In this document: in pieces, positions 1 through 35,724 of the stretch
Numbering within the stretch: the first letter of the stretch is position 1
Layout: each line of letters begins with the position of its first letter
From: Branchiostoma belcheri
Taxonomy: Eukaryota > Chordata > Leptocardii > Amphioxiformes > Branchiostomatidae
Reading direction: 5' to 3'
Length of the DNA stretch: 64,000 bases
Assembly: GCF_001625305.1 (NCBI RefSeq)
Contig: NW_017803714.1
Span: forward strand, 233,774 to 297,773
The notes under the pieces: generated by a model
The model's input: only the letters and a program-made list of their open reading frames with translations
The model's database searches: none
Told to the model about the DNA's origin: nothing
Position numbers and translations under genes: made by a program

Positions 1-16
1 AACATGAGCAACTCAG
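1..16 (+). CDS. Coiled-coil gene, exon tail at window edge
   Basis: The window opens with codons for NMSNS plus one base, then a donor gtaaaa. Phase 1 fits the next exon, whose first two bases complete an Ala codon. The rest of the exon lies outside the window. Confidence 0.4.
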
Positions 17-3000
17 GTAAAATTTTGGCTGTTTTGTGTTATTTTTTTTAATGTAAGGTAATGTTTAATTTCGCCACCAAAGAGGTGCCTGCTTGCAACA
101 TAACTGTTCGATATACGGCATTTCAATATTATTTGAATTGTCATCCTTAAAATTCCTTGGAAAATGTTTCACGGGAGAGAACAGAATTTAAAGACGTATG
201 AGAGGTACATTCTTGAAGATTACCCCTTGTAAAAACAAACGACTACGATAATGACCAAAAATAATGCATTGTAATCCTCTTTTTGCAAGAGGTTTGAGTT
301 AAAACAAACCATATAAGGTCTTACATTCCAGAGCGACTGCCGGCAGAGGTTGGGTTTGGTGGGGGAAATTCAGTGCAAAAGAGAAACCCCGAAAAAAAGG
401 CTAGAAGCACGCTAAAAATATCCCCAAAACCCAACCTCTGCTTGGAGAGTAAAAAGGCCTAACAACATAAGCATTCTGCGAGTTATACCTCACATTAATT
501 TTTTTTCCTATTACTTTACTATATAGCTGATGGAACCAACGTCACGGTTATGAACCCTAAACGTTTGGATGATATTGAGGTATGTCACTTTGTTTCATTC
601 ATTGCCGTGGATCTTCTAGAGGGATATTAGTGGCCTAAAGGCAAGGAATTTAGGATCCAATGTTTGAATATTGGACTTTTACAGTGTCATATAATATCAG
701 GCTACTGAAAATCATAACATAAAAATCATATGTCGAATTTTCTTCACATCTTGATAGACTGCCTAAATAAAATCAGCAAGCCTGCTTTAGCCTCTCTTTT
801 TAGCACAATCTCGTCGTACAATAGTGCATTACATTATATTTTAGTGTATTACACATATGTGAGTGGGTGCATTCCTGCGAATGGGTGTGTTTACTTGTAC
901 GCATTTTTAATGAGGGGGGTGCGGGCAGGCGTAAACAGCTGTATAAAATGTTAGCAGGAAATTTCATCGTGTTGGTAGACTTCTTTATTATAAAATGGCT
1001 AAACGTTCTAACCAACACCGAGTAAATTGGGACTTACCCACTTGGTCGAAACTTTGGGTAAGTCCCAATTTACTCAGTGTTGGTCAACGTTTAGAATTTT
1101 TGTCATAACTGTATAAATGTCTTATTATAGGTCTTAGAGACCTGTGATGATAGCCGACCAGGTTCGGTTGTTCCAACATGGTCCAGCACTGTTTCAAGCA
1201 GCGGTTACTACAGCCCAACACCAGATCTAGAGCACGAGTTTCTCCGGTCTATCTGTGTAAGACAGGCATCAATGGAGAAGCGTCTTGAAAACATCGAGGC
1301 GCAAGGGGCCAGACAAGAGCAAAGTCAAGCAGCACTTGAAAGAAGTACCAGGGAGACAAACACCCTTGTCAAACAGCTATTAGACAATCACGACAACAAA
1401 GCACATGTTGACCGCACCTTTTGTGACACCTTATGCCAGAGATTAGAAAAATTAGAGAATACCATATCTCGCTGTGTGCAACCCTCAAAGCTTCAAGAAA
1501 TAAGGGATGACATACATACCATTTGTGAAAAGTTGAAAAAGACCCCTACTGACGGCAACTGGAAAGAACTGGTACAATCTCTCGAACTAGAAGCTGAACA
1601 TTTGAACCTTGAAGTGACAATTCTAAAAGTGGAAGGTATTCTCCACGATCTGAGAAGAAAATTACAAGCCTCACCATCACTGTCCCCAAGTCGTGGACAA
1701 ACTCCATTGACCAGTCCAGAGGAAGTAGACAGCGTGCTTCAGAAATTGAAGGAGGTTAAAATCTCAGAGGGCAGGATTAAGAACTCGGCAGAAATTGAGG
1801 GGAACGGGAATCATTCTTTCCTCTGCGGAAACCACGCAACTTTCAACTTCCCTGTTGGTATGTGTACAAACTACATATTGGCTTACGTCCACACTATAAA
1901 TGATGTCAGCACAATTGTTTTAACCTATGTATACAGGTATCGATCCCACCCTTGAATCACTCTTTTAACCCTCAAGCCACCGCATGGGGGTAAAATTGAC
2001 CCCAGGCCATTTTTGCATTTCTTGTCGAAAACGAAATTCCTTCTAAGTTAGAGTTTGTTTGTATATATGTCTTATAACTCCTGACACGTTTTTACTAAGA
2101 TTGGAACATTGTTGATTAAGTTATATTGGAAAGTTCATGGGTGGTCCAGTGGTGTCAAAACTGACCCCAGCATTTTTAACCGGTGTTTTAACACATGTGA
2201 GTATTTTGTTGTCAATTTTTCTTTCAGGTTACATGTTTGCTTCAGTTTTTTGCTGCCATTCGAATTACCTTACCATGACATACAGAAAACTCAGAAAACT
2301 AAAAAAAATTGTGACCCTAAACCTAGTTGCCTATACAAGGCATCTTGTTTCAGGTGCATTAAGTATGATAATCTGCATAAATTATTCACTCCTAATTATG
2401 TCAAACTGTTACTCGACTATACTTACTTAAAAATCACGAGATAGAGTCACAAAAAATCTATATTCATGCAAAACATGATGGGGTCAGTTTTGACCCATAT
2501 GGTAAGATTCGAATTCGTCGCAAAAAAACCTACGGTGGTTTGAGGGTTAAATATCAAGTTATAATTGTAATTTCTGTGATTGTGTGTATCTGCACCGTGT
2601 GTATCTGCACCGCTTCTTTTTTTTGCGTTCTTGTATTAACAACATCGATGGGCCACAAAGACAGATTTGGGGACCTTGCCAAAACAGAGATCCAATGCAA
2701 ACTTTGAGATGAGGTGAAAGAGTACACAGGGGAAACAGAAATGTCATCTTTGAAACAAGACTAGAAGGAAGCAGACAACGTTAATTCTTCTTAAATTTTC
2801 AATACATGTAATTATGGTGGTCTGTTTGGAATGGGGTAACTTTTTCCTCTCACGAGATTTCAGTGCATTTCCATAGGATTACATTTTCATAACTTTATGC
2901 GGCCTTACAGTAGCATACAGTTCACTACAATTTAAAAAAAATTGGGGTTGTTCTGATGTATACGTATGTATACTCATAAACATAATTAGTACATACTCAT

Positions 3001-4238
3001 GTGTATATCCTTGCACCTTTTAGAGAGATCAGGTAGAAGGAGCACTGGGGCAGCAGCTGTCAGACGTCGTCCTACAACCAGGGCGTCTTCCAGGGCGTTG
3101 CCAGAGCAAAGGAGGGACGGCCATGACCATTTTAATACAGGTACATTCGAAGTAAAAGACAGATCCCTTTTTTCTATCTTTATCTGTAATCTTAATTTCA
3201 ATTGTGTCTTATACTATCTTCCTTTTCCCTAAGCTTAAAATCCTACTTTCATACGCGTACTGCATATGTACCTGATATAATGCAATATATGTCCTTTAGC
3301 ACTTGTCAATGCACAGTATTTCATTCAATAGAAATGTGAAGCTTTTAAACATCAGTTTAAAACTATTCTAGAAATTAGTAAATCTAACAAATCCATGTAC
3401 TATTGGTATTGTATTATCTAATGTAATATATTATACATTGTACTTGCCTAATCGTATATATAAAGTTTAAATTCATAAAACCACTCATAGCTGTGGCACT
3501 GCAGTACAATGCGTAATCACTGCTCTATATACTGCACCAGTAATAATTAAAATTTTTGTACCTAAATGAGAGTAATTACGTCATGATATAGCATTTAAAC
3601 GTCCGAAATGTCTAAAATGTTATCCAAAGCTAAAGGGACAGACAAGCTACTGGTTCACGGACGAATGTATGGTTCAGCAACCCAAGATTCCCACTTCTTC
3701 CCAAGATTGTCAACTTCGAGGTAAGGTCAGACAAGGCTATGTGAACGAATGATTTTATCTATTGATAATTTTTGTGACATGAAGTGGGAAATTCATTTAT
3801 GAATAGTAGTATTTTGTCATTAATGTTATCTTCTGTGTTATCTTCTATGTTCGTCTCTTCCTCAATCAGATGTACAACATGTTTGAAAATTCCTCAGTAG
3901 GTGTACACATTAGATCCGATTTCAGATGATTTGAATCTAATTACATGTACAGGCATGTACATCGATGTAAGAAGCCCCCTACCAGCTTGTTTGCAAACTG
4001 CATATTACAAACTCAACAAGTAGATCCTACAGCAATGTTGACAAAAGGGGAAGATCTAAGAAGGTATAGCGCAAATCATGCTAACTAGGGAGAGGTGTGT
4101 TCTCTCAAAATCCTGTATGTTTTTATTTTACATGATACTATATCATTATCATATTTCTGCAGTGCTCAACACCATGCAGAAAACAGAGCTTCTCCTATGA
4201 AATTCTGGGAGGATGAACAACAGGACAGCACTGACTAG
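1..4238 (+). CDS. Unrecognised coiled-coil protein, C-terminal part (7 exons, 5' end outside window)
   Basis: Seven plus-strand exons join in frame: 1-16, 527-579, 1131-1857, 3024-3140, 3630-3720, 3953-4063 and 4163-4238, giving about 396 residues that end at TAG 4236-4238. Most boundaries have a GT donor and AG acceptor, and the phases match at every junction (1,0,1,1,2,2). The large exon codes for a Ser/Thr-rich segment followed by Glu/Lys/Leu heptad-like sequence (for example EKRLENIEAQ and QRLEKLENTI), which suggests a coiled coil. The next exon is Arg-rich. The C-terminus is acidic (KFWEDEQQDSTD). I do not recognise the family and see no catalytic motif. A piggyBac-like MITE lies in the intron between the third and fourth exons. 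The gene converges on the ACK-like kinase. The weakest call is the acceptor at 3629, because an in-phase AG a few bases downstream (after GGGACAG) is equally possible. Confidence 0.6.
330..450. repeat. Small inverted-repeat element (CAAGCAGAGG family)
   Basis: The arms cagaggttgggttt (344-357) and aaacccaacctctg (427-440) face each other across an A-rich core, and the right end reads cctctgcttggagagta. The same terminal sequence bounds the elements at 51060-51277 and, in related form, 43254-43472, so this is a dispersed MITE family. Confidence 0.7.
527..579 (+). CDS. Coiled-coil gene, exon coding DGTNVTVMNPKRLDDIE
   Basis: The acceptor tatatag is followed by 53 coding bases and a good donor gtatgt. 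The exon codes for a 17-residue segment and ends in phase 0, in frame with the exon at 1131. Confidence 0.55.
1001..1092. repeat. Near-perfect palindrome, about 92 bp
   Basis: The left arm (aaccaacaccgagtaaattg, then gggacttaccca) is mirrored by tgggtaagtccc and the rest of the right arm. There are only a few mismatches and a short loop (cttggtcgaaacttt). It ends about 40 bases upstream of the large coding exon at 1131. Probably a foldback or MITE remnant in the intron. Confidence 0.75.
1131..1857 (+). CDS. Coiled-coil gene, large exon
   Basis: The acceptor ttattatag at 1122-1130 is followed by 242 open codons plus one base and the donor gtatgt. Residues are Ser/Pro/Tyr-rich at the start (SSSGYYSPTPD). 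They are then strongly charged with Leu and Ile spacing typical of coiled coils, and a second Ser/Pro linker follows (SPSLSPSRGQTPLTSP). Open reading of this length and composition is the best evidence that the gene is real. Confidence 0.7.
1965..2550. mobile_element. piggyBac-like MITE with TTAA target duplication
   Basis: TTAA at 1965-1968 is followed by ccctcaagccaccg, and cggtggtttgaggg is followed by TTAA at 2547-2550. That is a 14-base terminal inverted repeat (one mismatch) flanked by TTAA on both sides, as expected of piggyBac insertions. Subterminal motifs also mirror each other (ttgacccc and ggggtcagttttgaccc). The 586-bp element has no transposase ORF. Confidence 0.85.
3024..3140 (+). 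CDS. Coiled-coil gene, Arg-rich exon
   Basis: The acceptor cttttag is followed by codons for RSGRRSTGAAAVRRRPTTR and onward to HDHFNT, ending in phase 1 at the donor gtacat. Frame continues from the large exon (a G at its end plus AG makes Glu). Confidence 0.55.
3630..3720 (+). CDS. Coiled-coil gene, exon
   Basis: The segment codes for KGTDKLLVHGRMYGSATQDS and on to RLSTS. The donor gtaagg is strong; the acceptor (atccaaag) is weak, and an in-phase alternative AG lies 10 bases downstream. The end phase of 2 fits the next exon. Confidence 0.45.
3953..4063 (+). CDS. Coiled-coil gene, penultimate exon
   Basis: The acceptor catgtacag starts a 36-codon segment (HVHRCKKPPTSLFANC and onward to KGEDLR) that ends in phase 2 at gtatag. 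Read-through would reach a stop about 24 bases later, so splicing into the final exon is preferred but not proven. Confidence 0.5.
4163..4238 (+). CDS. Coiled-coil gene, terminal exon
   Basis: The strong acceptor tatttctgcag is followed by codons for AQHHAENRASPMKFWEDEQQ and then DSTD before TAG. Frame follows from the previous exon (AG plus T gives Ser). Confidence 0.55.
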
Positions 4239-6773
4239 TTTTGACATACAACTGTTTTGTACTTGTAACTCTTCCCTAAGAACTTGGGTAGCCATTGCTA
4301 CGTTTAATGATTGATGTGAGTACTCGTAGCCGAGCTGTACATTTCAAATATAACCGTCTTAATTTTGCCACTAGTATTACCCTATTATGACTAGTGCTCA
4401 TGAAATATTATTAGTATAATCTCTAAGACCTACATCTACATGTAATCTGGGAGGGAACCAACTAAATGAAGATATTAATAGCAACATGAATTTCATATGC
4501 ATGTTCTTTGTATAAATGTGGTAACAGTGTTAAGTTTTAAGATTTATTCAAGTGCACATTGGTGCATGTGCACTCAAGTGAACCAAAAAGACAGGTCAAG
4601 GCATGGACAGCACAGAAAGGTCAATACATGTATGTATGTACTCAAATGTATATGTGATGGATATGTTGTAGATATGAATGGATCAGAATTTATGTTATTG
4701 GTTTGTTTTGTGGTTAGATTGGCATACCCAAAATCAAGACATTCTAGGCGCAAATCCTTATCATAAATATTGCCAGTGATAATAGTGTACATAGCGAGAC
4801 CTGTGGGGTACAAAATAAATAGATTGCCAATGTGATAACAATAGAGAGACTCCAACAGGTGGTTTGCTTATCGGAAGGTCATGACCTTGTGACGGTGGCT
4901 AAAGGCCTGATTCATTGTAAATAGCAACTTGTTATATCAGTTATTAAATTAGAAAAAGTCGAAGGGTTGGATGCAAAATTCCATCCCCCAGTATTTTTGT
5001 CATTGTCTCTATACTTAGTAGCAATTAACAATTAAAGGAAAATATTCTATTATTAAAAAAAGTTATTCCCAAAATCAAGAGACTCTAGATTTGAACCCGT
5101 ATTATATATATACCAAGTACCAATTTTTTGCCCTTGTGAAAGGCATTTTACTCGAATTACTCACTTCAATGATGAACGATATAGTGGCATCAGGCAGGCC
5201 CATTTCTAGGACAGAGACATGCGTTAATGACCCTACCACTCTTCTTGAAAAAGAGAAGGCCTTCCTACATGTAGATCCTGGTTCAAACCCTTAACAAAAT
5301 ATACATTAGTTTCATTCAAAAACATGTAATAACTAATAGTACTGATTACCTATTCAATGTCCATGTATATACCAATAATGAAATTCATCTAGACTATGTC
5401 CTGCTCAATTCATTATACATGTACAGGCTCTAAGTCTGTAAACCTGAGTCTATGATCAAATATCTTTCTCCGTATTCTTTGTTTTGCTGATAAGTCTGGA
5501 CATGGGGCACAAGATATTGTATACAAAAATAGATGGATGTACATGTACATGAAGTAAGTTTAAAAGCAATGTGATTAGTCAAACCACTTTATGGAGCTCA
5601 ATGTGTAGGGCTCTACATGTACACTGCAGCTGTCTCACTTGTAGCACAGCTCTCCTCTGCTCGCCGTTACTCAACGCATTGTGAGGAAGACAGCATAATG
5701 TTTATGTTAACGGCATTGGGGCATGTTGATCTAAAAAGTGTGTAAGAATAATTTGTGTGTTGAAGTTGCTGGGTATGCCTTATGCTCATTAATTGTGTAA
5801 ATAAGATTTTATTTTAATAGTTGTATGAAGATAGAACTTTTGTAAAAAAAAAACCTACACAGATAAGAAAAGTGACAATTTTTTTTTCATCAGTTTCAAA
5901 TCCATTTGAATTCAATAATGCACTCATTTGTTTAACATGCACCGATTCTGTTCTTTGCGGTGTTGATATCGGTGAATACCATTGATATCAGATATATATT
6001 TGCTGTGTTGTGTTGTGTTGAGTTTGGCATGTATCATTGGGATTTTTTCTGAATATATCAATATTCACCTATTGAAAATAAGTCTTTGTCAAATTTATTT
6101 CATAACTGATAACGTTACTTATATTGTACAAAGTTAGTTTGCTACAAACAAGGTGTTTTATGCAAAACAATGATAAAACGAAGTTACGTTAAGAAAAGTA
6201 TCCTGATTCGGAGCCATTCAAAACCCTAGCTAAGATGTATTACGAATATGCAAATACCTGGCATATGAACAGGAATGATCAAAGGCAGACTTGTTGGTAA
6301 GGCTGGGACGGCTGGGAACTGGACCAAAGCTTGATATCATACACACAACATTCAACACCCTTCACATTAGAGACGGAATACATGTAAGAATAAAATTTGT
6401 GTATTCCAGGATATGTATTCTAGAGATTCTTACAACACTCCAAATACTCCTATTCTTGTGGCCGGAATGTTTTGAGTATGCTCGAAAGTTTCCGGGTATG
6501 TTCAAAATGTATTCTAACTGCAGTACGACTGCATACAGAATATTCCTGCAGCGTCCCAACAGTGATCGAAACATCTTATAAAATTCAAGGGAGAACCGAA
6601 ATGGATCCGAGTTTTTGCAATACACCTCGGATTTTGAAGAATGTACTGGGAGTTGCCAAGAGTACACAAGAAATTTTCATTCAGATGGCTTCCGGTTTAC
6701 TCCGACTCCAGCTATTGCATAGTAGGGTTTCTTGTATGTGGCACAATTTTGACAATTAATTAATATTCTTCAT
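4239..6773. other. Intergenic DNA with no supported gene
   Basis: This follows the stop of the coiled-coil gene. It is AT-rich, with small ORFs that have no splice context. A possible poly(A) signal (aaataaat) lies near 4813-4820. A short tgtgt(t) run lies near 6005-6020. Nothing else is supported. Confidence 0.5.
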
Positions 6774-7303
6774 TTAAGCTACGGTCACAACCCGCCGTAC
6801 GTGCTTTTTCTCCGTACGTTTTTTGGGAGGCTACGTCTGCTACGTTTTTTTCTGAAAACGTGGGGAAGGAGTGGCATCGACGCACGTCACTTGCACGGTT
6901 GCACAGGGTGTAAGAGTGTGGTCTGCACGCCACGTCTGGCCGTGAGCGGTTGCGTGCATCGTACGTTGCTCAAGTGGTGAGTTGTACGTGCTTACAACGT
7001 ACGATCTCTGTGCGATTGCAACATTACCGTAAGGAGGCCGTACTCACACGTGCTTCTTCCGTACGGCACGTACGGGGCACGCGCGTCGCTCGTACTCGCA
7101 CGCACGGGTGGTGAATCCGCGGACCGCACGTAGAAAAAGTTTTACATGCACTTAAAGTTCTACGGCGTGTCTGCGTGCTCCCAAATCCGTAGGATTCCGT
7201 ACGGAGGCGGTACTCACCACGCACGGATGCCCTACGTTTGCCCACGTTTTTGCACGTAGACAGCACGCAGAAGCACGTACGGCGGGTTGTGACCGTAGCT
7301 TAA
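6774..7303. mobile_element. 530-bp MITE with GGTCACAACCCGCCG ends
   Basis: TTAA followed by gctacggtcacaacccgc at the left is matched by the exact reverse complement before TTAA at 7300-7303. The inverted repeat continues through cgtacgtgctt. The interior is GC-rich with many cgtacg and cacg words and contains no transposase. TTAA (or TTA/TAA) looks like the target duplication. Confidence 0.8.
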
Positions 7304-7852
7304 GTTTGGTTCTGCTTCACTCTTTCTGATTAGGAATACTAGTAAATGTGAAAAATCCTTTGCAAACGTAACAGCACAATTATAGCTAAAAACGCCAAAA
7401 TACAGTGGTGCTTTATAGGTTGACCGGTTATGAAAAAGAAATCAACAAAAAACTACAACTGAAAAACAGTCTATACTTTATGACATTTTAATCATCTTCG
7501 GTGGTGTGCGAAATAATATACAACTGAGGGGACCAAATACAAATTTCGATGTAACAAACGAACAACTCAACCTGAATATGCATAGAAACAACATTAAAGA
7601 ACCGTCGAAGACTTCGGCAAATCAAAATCTCAAAACTGTCAAAACTTCAGCACACATATGGCACGATTTCGCAACACGTCATAACTCTTCACATATAATT
7701 TGCTCTTTCCCCGGTCCTCTCTTCTCTTATACAAGGTCCTCACGCTGTCGATACGCACATACCCAACATCTGTACAAGCCAACAATATATACATCGCCTC
7801 AGCACACATTGAAAAATACTCTCTAGGTACAAGCTTTCCATTTCATTATTAC

Positions 7853-7896
7853 CACGTGAAAGGCACGTGATACCTACGTGACAATCACGTGATCAT
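7853..7896. promoter_or_regulatory. Phased E-box array: four ACGTG cores at 11-bp spacing
   Basis: Three CACGTG and one TACGTG hexamers start at 7853, 7864, 7875 and 7886, exactly 11 bases apart, about one helical turn. CACGTG is the core site for bHLH-zip factors such as USF, MITF/TFE and MYC. CCAAT motifs follow in both orientations near 7946 (ccaatca), 7971 (cattgg) and 8019 (cattgg). Which gene it serves is unknown; it lies about 400 bases beyond the 3' end of the kinase coding region. Confidence 0.5.
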
Positions 7897-8293
7897 CAGA
7901 CCTCTCAAACCTCACCACACAAAAACAACGTCCTCAGCTCAACGTCCAATCAGTAATTACCTTTCCCACCCATTGGTCGACCATTCTTTAAGTACAAAAT
8001 AACTTTTACTCCATTTCATTGGTTCAAAATAAATTACGCCTCTTTTTTTAGAATTGTTCACAACAGACAGTGGCCATTTCCAGAGAGAGACAACTTAGAT
8101 TTTGTGAAATCGTAAGACCACTACCTTTCATTGGAATGCACAATTCATCACATGATTGACTTGAAATGAGATCTAGACGTTTTGAACAAAGTCAAACTAT
8201 CACACTTTCACAATGGTTGCCATAGAGCTCCACCCAAAGCCACTATTGGTCAGCACAGAAATGATTGACAGTTCTGACGAACAACAAAACGTC

Positions 8294-31867
<23,574 letters not shown>

Positions 31868-32216
31868 CGCATGTCAGACGACAGACTTGTTACCACAGTC
31901 AGCGCTGAATCAGGGCATCTTTCCCACGTAAATCTGTCTAGAAACGGATATGGGGGGAAACAGTCAGTTTGGAACGGAAACGATCTCTAGTACAGGAATT
32001 CTAGTCTAGTGATAGATACTAAACTCTACTGCCACACTCAGTATCAAAACTGAAGTCTTCTACCCACGTCTTTAGGTAAAGGTCTCCCGAAGAACCAGAC
32101 AACACGTTAAGAAACGAAGAAGTCCGGAAGTGTACCCAGCTATGACTAATGCGGCGATGGCGGCTGTCCTGACATACTGTGGGTCACACTTGTAGAACCG
32201 GTCCTACACATTACAG

Positions 32217-32557
32217 GGCTCGAAATACTGGGTGCATGTGCACCTTAGTGCACCCAAATTTGGAGCTGTGCACCCAATTTTTTCCTGTGAGTGCACCAGT
32301 GCACCCAAATATTTTTTGTAGGTTTATGTATGTAAAGTTGTTAAAAATATAGTAGTATACAGCATATTCTTAATATCCAAGGGTCAAAAAATAATAAAGT
32401 CATTGTTATATTATATTCATTTAGAAATGAAACATAATTAGTTTTTGATGACATTCTACCTAATATATGGTGCACCCAAACATTTTTTTTTTGCACCCAA
32501 TTTTTTAGATTGGGTGCACCAGTGCACCTGTTACCGAAAATGAATTTCGAGCCCTGC
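32217..32557. mobile_element. MITE with CAGGGCTCGAAAT ends (hAT-like)
   Basis: The ends cagggctcgaaatactgg and tttcgagccctg are inverted. Repeated tgcaccc and gtgcacc words fill the subterminal regions on both sides. Confidence 0.75.
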
Positions 32558-33330
32558 ATGAACAACATGGCGGCTTTAGAACCAACAGAACATCCAAGAA
32601 TAGAAAATTATAGTCCTGAGGCTATGAAAGGAAAACGGAAAAGTCAATGATTTCATACAAAACACCTAAATACAAACATAATTGTGCATCGACAAGAAAA
32701 AAATTCCCTTGACAAATCATAGATAAAGAGACTTATAATAACTTTACTGCACTGTGCACCAACGACATTTATTAGTTAGTTATCTACACGGCACTCGATA
32801 CTAATTATAATGATTTAAAAAATGTGACACATGTGTTGTCTCAACACTTGCTAATTGCATTTAAAAAATCGATATATTTTCAGTCTTTGTGCCCAGAATG
32901 AACTGATTTTCAACTCACACGTAGTTACAGTTTAACTACCAGTTCGTGAAATCTTAATCTGCTATGGTGGCATATAACCACCAAAATATACACGTAGCAA
33001 TTAAATATTTTGAGGGGTTTTTATGTAAAGAACTTTCAATCATCCAATTGAATTAAAATTATCCGATATATACATCTGTGTGTAATAAGTTCAGTTCAGT
33101 TCAGTGTGTAATAAGCAATTTTGAAATCTTCAGTATATACTATAACAAAAGTGCCCCCTCCCCCTAGTTATAACAATAATTAGAGATAACCTTTATTGTA
33201 CGTCCATGCCCTATCGGGCTAAGTACAGGTCAACAGATGCAGGTCAACAGATATATAGTAGTACAGACATTAGCTCTTAAACTACTCTAAAACAGAGGTT
33301 CGGCTTCCTCATCTCTTTGTGATTTTAAAT

Positions 33331-33697
33331 TAGGTCACACTAATTTAATTTGTTGGTTCTCAGATTCGCCTCTTCATTATTTTTCTGATTTACAAAAAAA
33401 TTCTGGCTTTGAATCAACTCAACTAAACTCAAGTATGCTCAAAATTTGCCCCCAACAGTTGAGGAAAGTCCTTTTCTTCCTTGTCGTTACAGTTTTTCCA
33501 TCTATTAATGCAGTGGATTCATTGAAAGTTCAAAATTCATTGTTTAAATATTAACCCAGCCTTTTGTGTTGACTTCATGGCTCCTATCGTAGCATTTGGG
33601 GTATAATAGGATGCCTAGACCTGTTTTTTTCGCCGTGTCGCTTCATATTTTTTCTGAAAAAATCCGAGAACGAACAAATTAAATTTGTGTGCCCTTA
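33331..33697. mobile_element. MITE, GGTCACACNAATTTAATTTG family
   Basis: The left end taggtcacactaatttaatt, followed by tgttggttctcagatt, mirrors the right end aatccgagaacg and aacaaattaaatttgtgtg. A related copy is at 55176-55559. Confidence 0.85.
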
Positions 33698-34379
33698 TAG
33701 TTTGAAAAGGGTTTGTTTAATACTGCACGATGAAAGCGCATAAGAAAATCTGTACGTATGTTTGGCCTTGGCATGCCAGTGGCTGGAATGTGCGGAACCG
33801 CCTGAAGTCTCTAACCCGTCCCGTGAGGAGTGGAATCATTCCGAACCCCGTGGTGTCAGCTGCTGCTGCACACGAGCACAAACACTAAACACAAGCGGGA
33901 ACTCGCCTGTAATTGTGGGGGGATTATAGGGGCTGAGGTCGCGACCTCTCACCTGTAACCAGATAAACACACCCTGTTTGTGTTGTTACGTCATCAAACA
34001 AACAAACATATCCGTCCAACCTCCAAGAAACGTAGTCCCAGATTCGTAACCCTTTCATGTTTCCGGGGAATAACGAATGAGACTGTCTGAATCAGAGACT
34101 GATTTTTGCCTGTTACATCTCCAATTTCTTTCTACAAATCCCGGCCAGTCTCGAGGGTTTATGTTGATTGGGGTTTACAGGGATAACATGCGGAGAGTCG
34201 GGTGACTGTTGGCGGGGCGTCTAGAGTTTCCTTCCACGTACACTTCCGTTACAAATACGCGCTCCACTAGAATCGCTATTTCAGTATTTGGTTTTGCGAA
34301 TACAATTTTTCGAAATAGCAAGTAACAAATTCGCAATATGAGATTTTTTTTCTTATTCAAGATACAAAAATTAATGTCG

Positions 34380-34640
34380 TGGGGTCGTGTGGCGTAGCGG
34401 CAGAGTACTCGACTCAGATTCAAGAGGTCCCGAGTTCGAGTCTTGACATGCCACCGATCTTGTGCCCTTGGGAAAGGCACTTTACCACAAAGACATTTTA
34501 CACGACTTTCCTCACTTCGCTCAGGTGAAAATGAGTATTGTATTGTCCCCTGTGTTGGTGGCGGCATTAATATAAGTTGAAAAAAAAACTTGAGTGTGCC
34601 GTCACCACGTCTTGTGATTAGATGTTGGAATATAAAAAAA
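34380..34640 (+). mobile_element. Full-length tRNA-derived SINE (family 1) with target duplication
   Basis: The head ggggtcgtgtggcgtagcg, B box gagttcgagtc and body run to atgttggaata. Flanks share taatgtcg (34372-34379 and 34641-34648), a likely target-site duplication, so this is the best-delimited copy. Confidence 0.9.
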
Positions 34641-35332
34641 TAATGTCGCTGTATTTGTGAGCTCAACTTTAGTTGATGTGTCTAAATAACACTTCGCAAC
34701 TTTAGACAGAAGAGAAACACACTCTCTTTTCTCTCTGAAGTGTGATTTTAGATGCGGTAAAGTGTTTCTCACAGCTGACATTGCCAGAAGTCTTTGAAAT
34801 CTAATTTCATATTTGTTAAACGAATAAACACTCATTTTTTCATGATCAACTCACTAACACACAGGACATACGCTTCCTTTCATATAGGACAGAAAAACAG
34901 AAACTTACAAAAGATTTTAGTTTAGTATAGTCATTTGTCAACAATGAGAAAGCAAGGAAATTTGATATGTTTGATATCACTCCGAACGTTATTATTAGCA
35001 GAGAAAATCTTAAATCTTAAAACGTCCTAATCTTACTATCACCCGAGTCTGTCTTCTTTATTTTATTTTTTACGGGTCTTAAAAAGAGACAAACAACACA
35101 TTTAATCATGGCAAAGCCACATAGAGAGAGAGACGCTATAACTGAGTATAAGTCGACGTGCAAGTATTTTAGTAAGTTCTTGTTAGTCAGTGAAAGAATT
35201 TTGTTGACAATTATTTCTCCCATGTTTGGATGGGGGTGAAGAAGGCGGGGACATTGCTGCAATCCGTCTTCTTTGCGAGCGGGAAATATTCCTATGACAC
35301 GAGACTGACTGGAACAAAAGCCCGGGTTAGGC

Positions 35333-35724
35333 CACAGCATATAGATTTTATGGATGACATCACCCGCAGACTCCAAATCTAATGCGAGCGGGCGAAAAAA
35401 AAAACAAGACGGACGGAAAAAAACAAGGTTCCTACATTTTCAAATTTTGACTCAATTATTGTACAAATGGTTTTGATTCAGTGGGAACATCAAAGTGCTG
35501 CATCTAAGTAAGAAACAAAACATTAAATCAGAGCCTTTTTTGTCTCTTCTCTTCATAGTTATCTGCTATCCACCTTCCGGCATGGCAACAGACATCTTTG
35601 CCCATTTTCGGCATGTGGACCACTATCAAAATTTCTTGTTTTTTTTTTTTCAAAATCAGGCGAAAATTAATGCGCGCGCTGATGTCATCCATAAAAATTA
35701 CTTACTGTGGCCTTATCTGAACAT
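35333..35724. mobile_element. MITE, GGCCACAGCAAGTAA family
   Basis: ttaggccacagc and ttttatggatgacatc at the left, gatgtcatccataaaaatta and ctgtggcctta at the right. Interior as in the copies at 20917 and 48470. Confidence 0.88.

Noticed and set aside
34380..34460. tRNA gene candidate
   Set aside because: A and B boxes are present, but the sequence belongs to a SINE family with ten copies here, and I could not fold a full cloverleaf with acceptor stem.
34175..34666. 163-codon minus-strand ORF, with similar ones at 46966, 52567 and 53069
   Set aside because: They share peptide pieces because they all read through tRNA-SINE copies.
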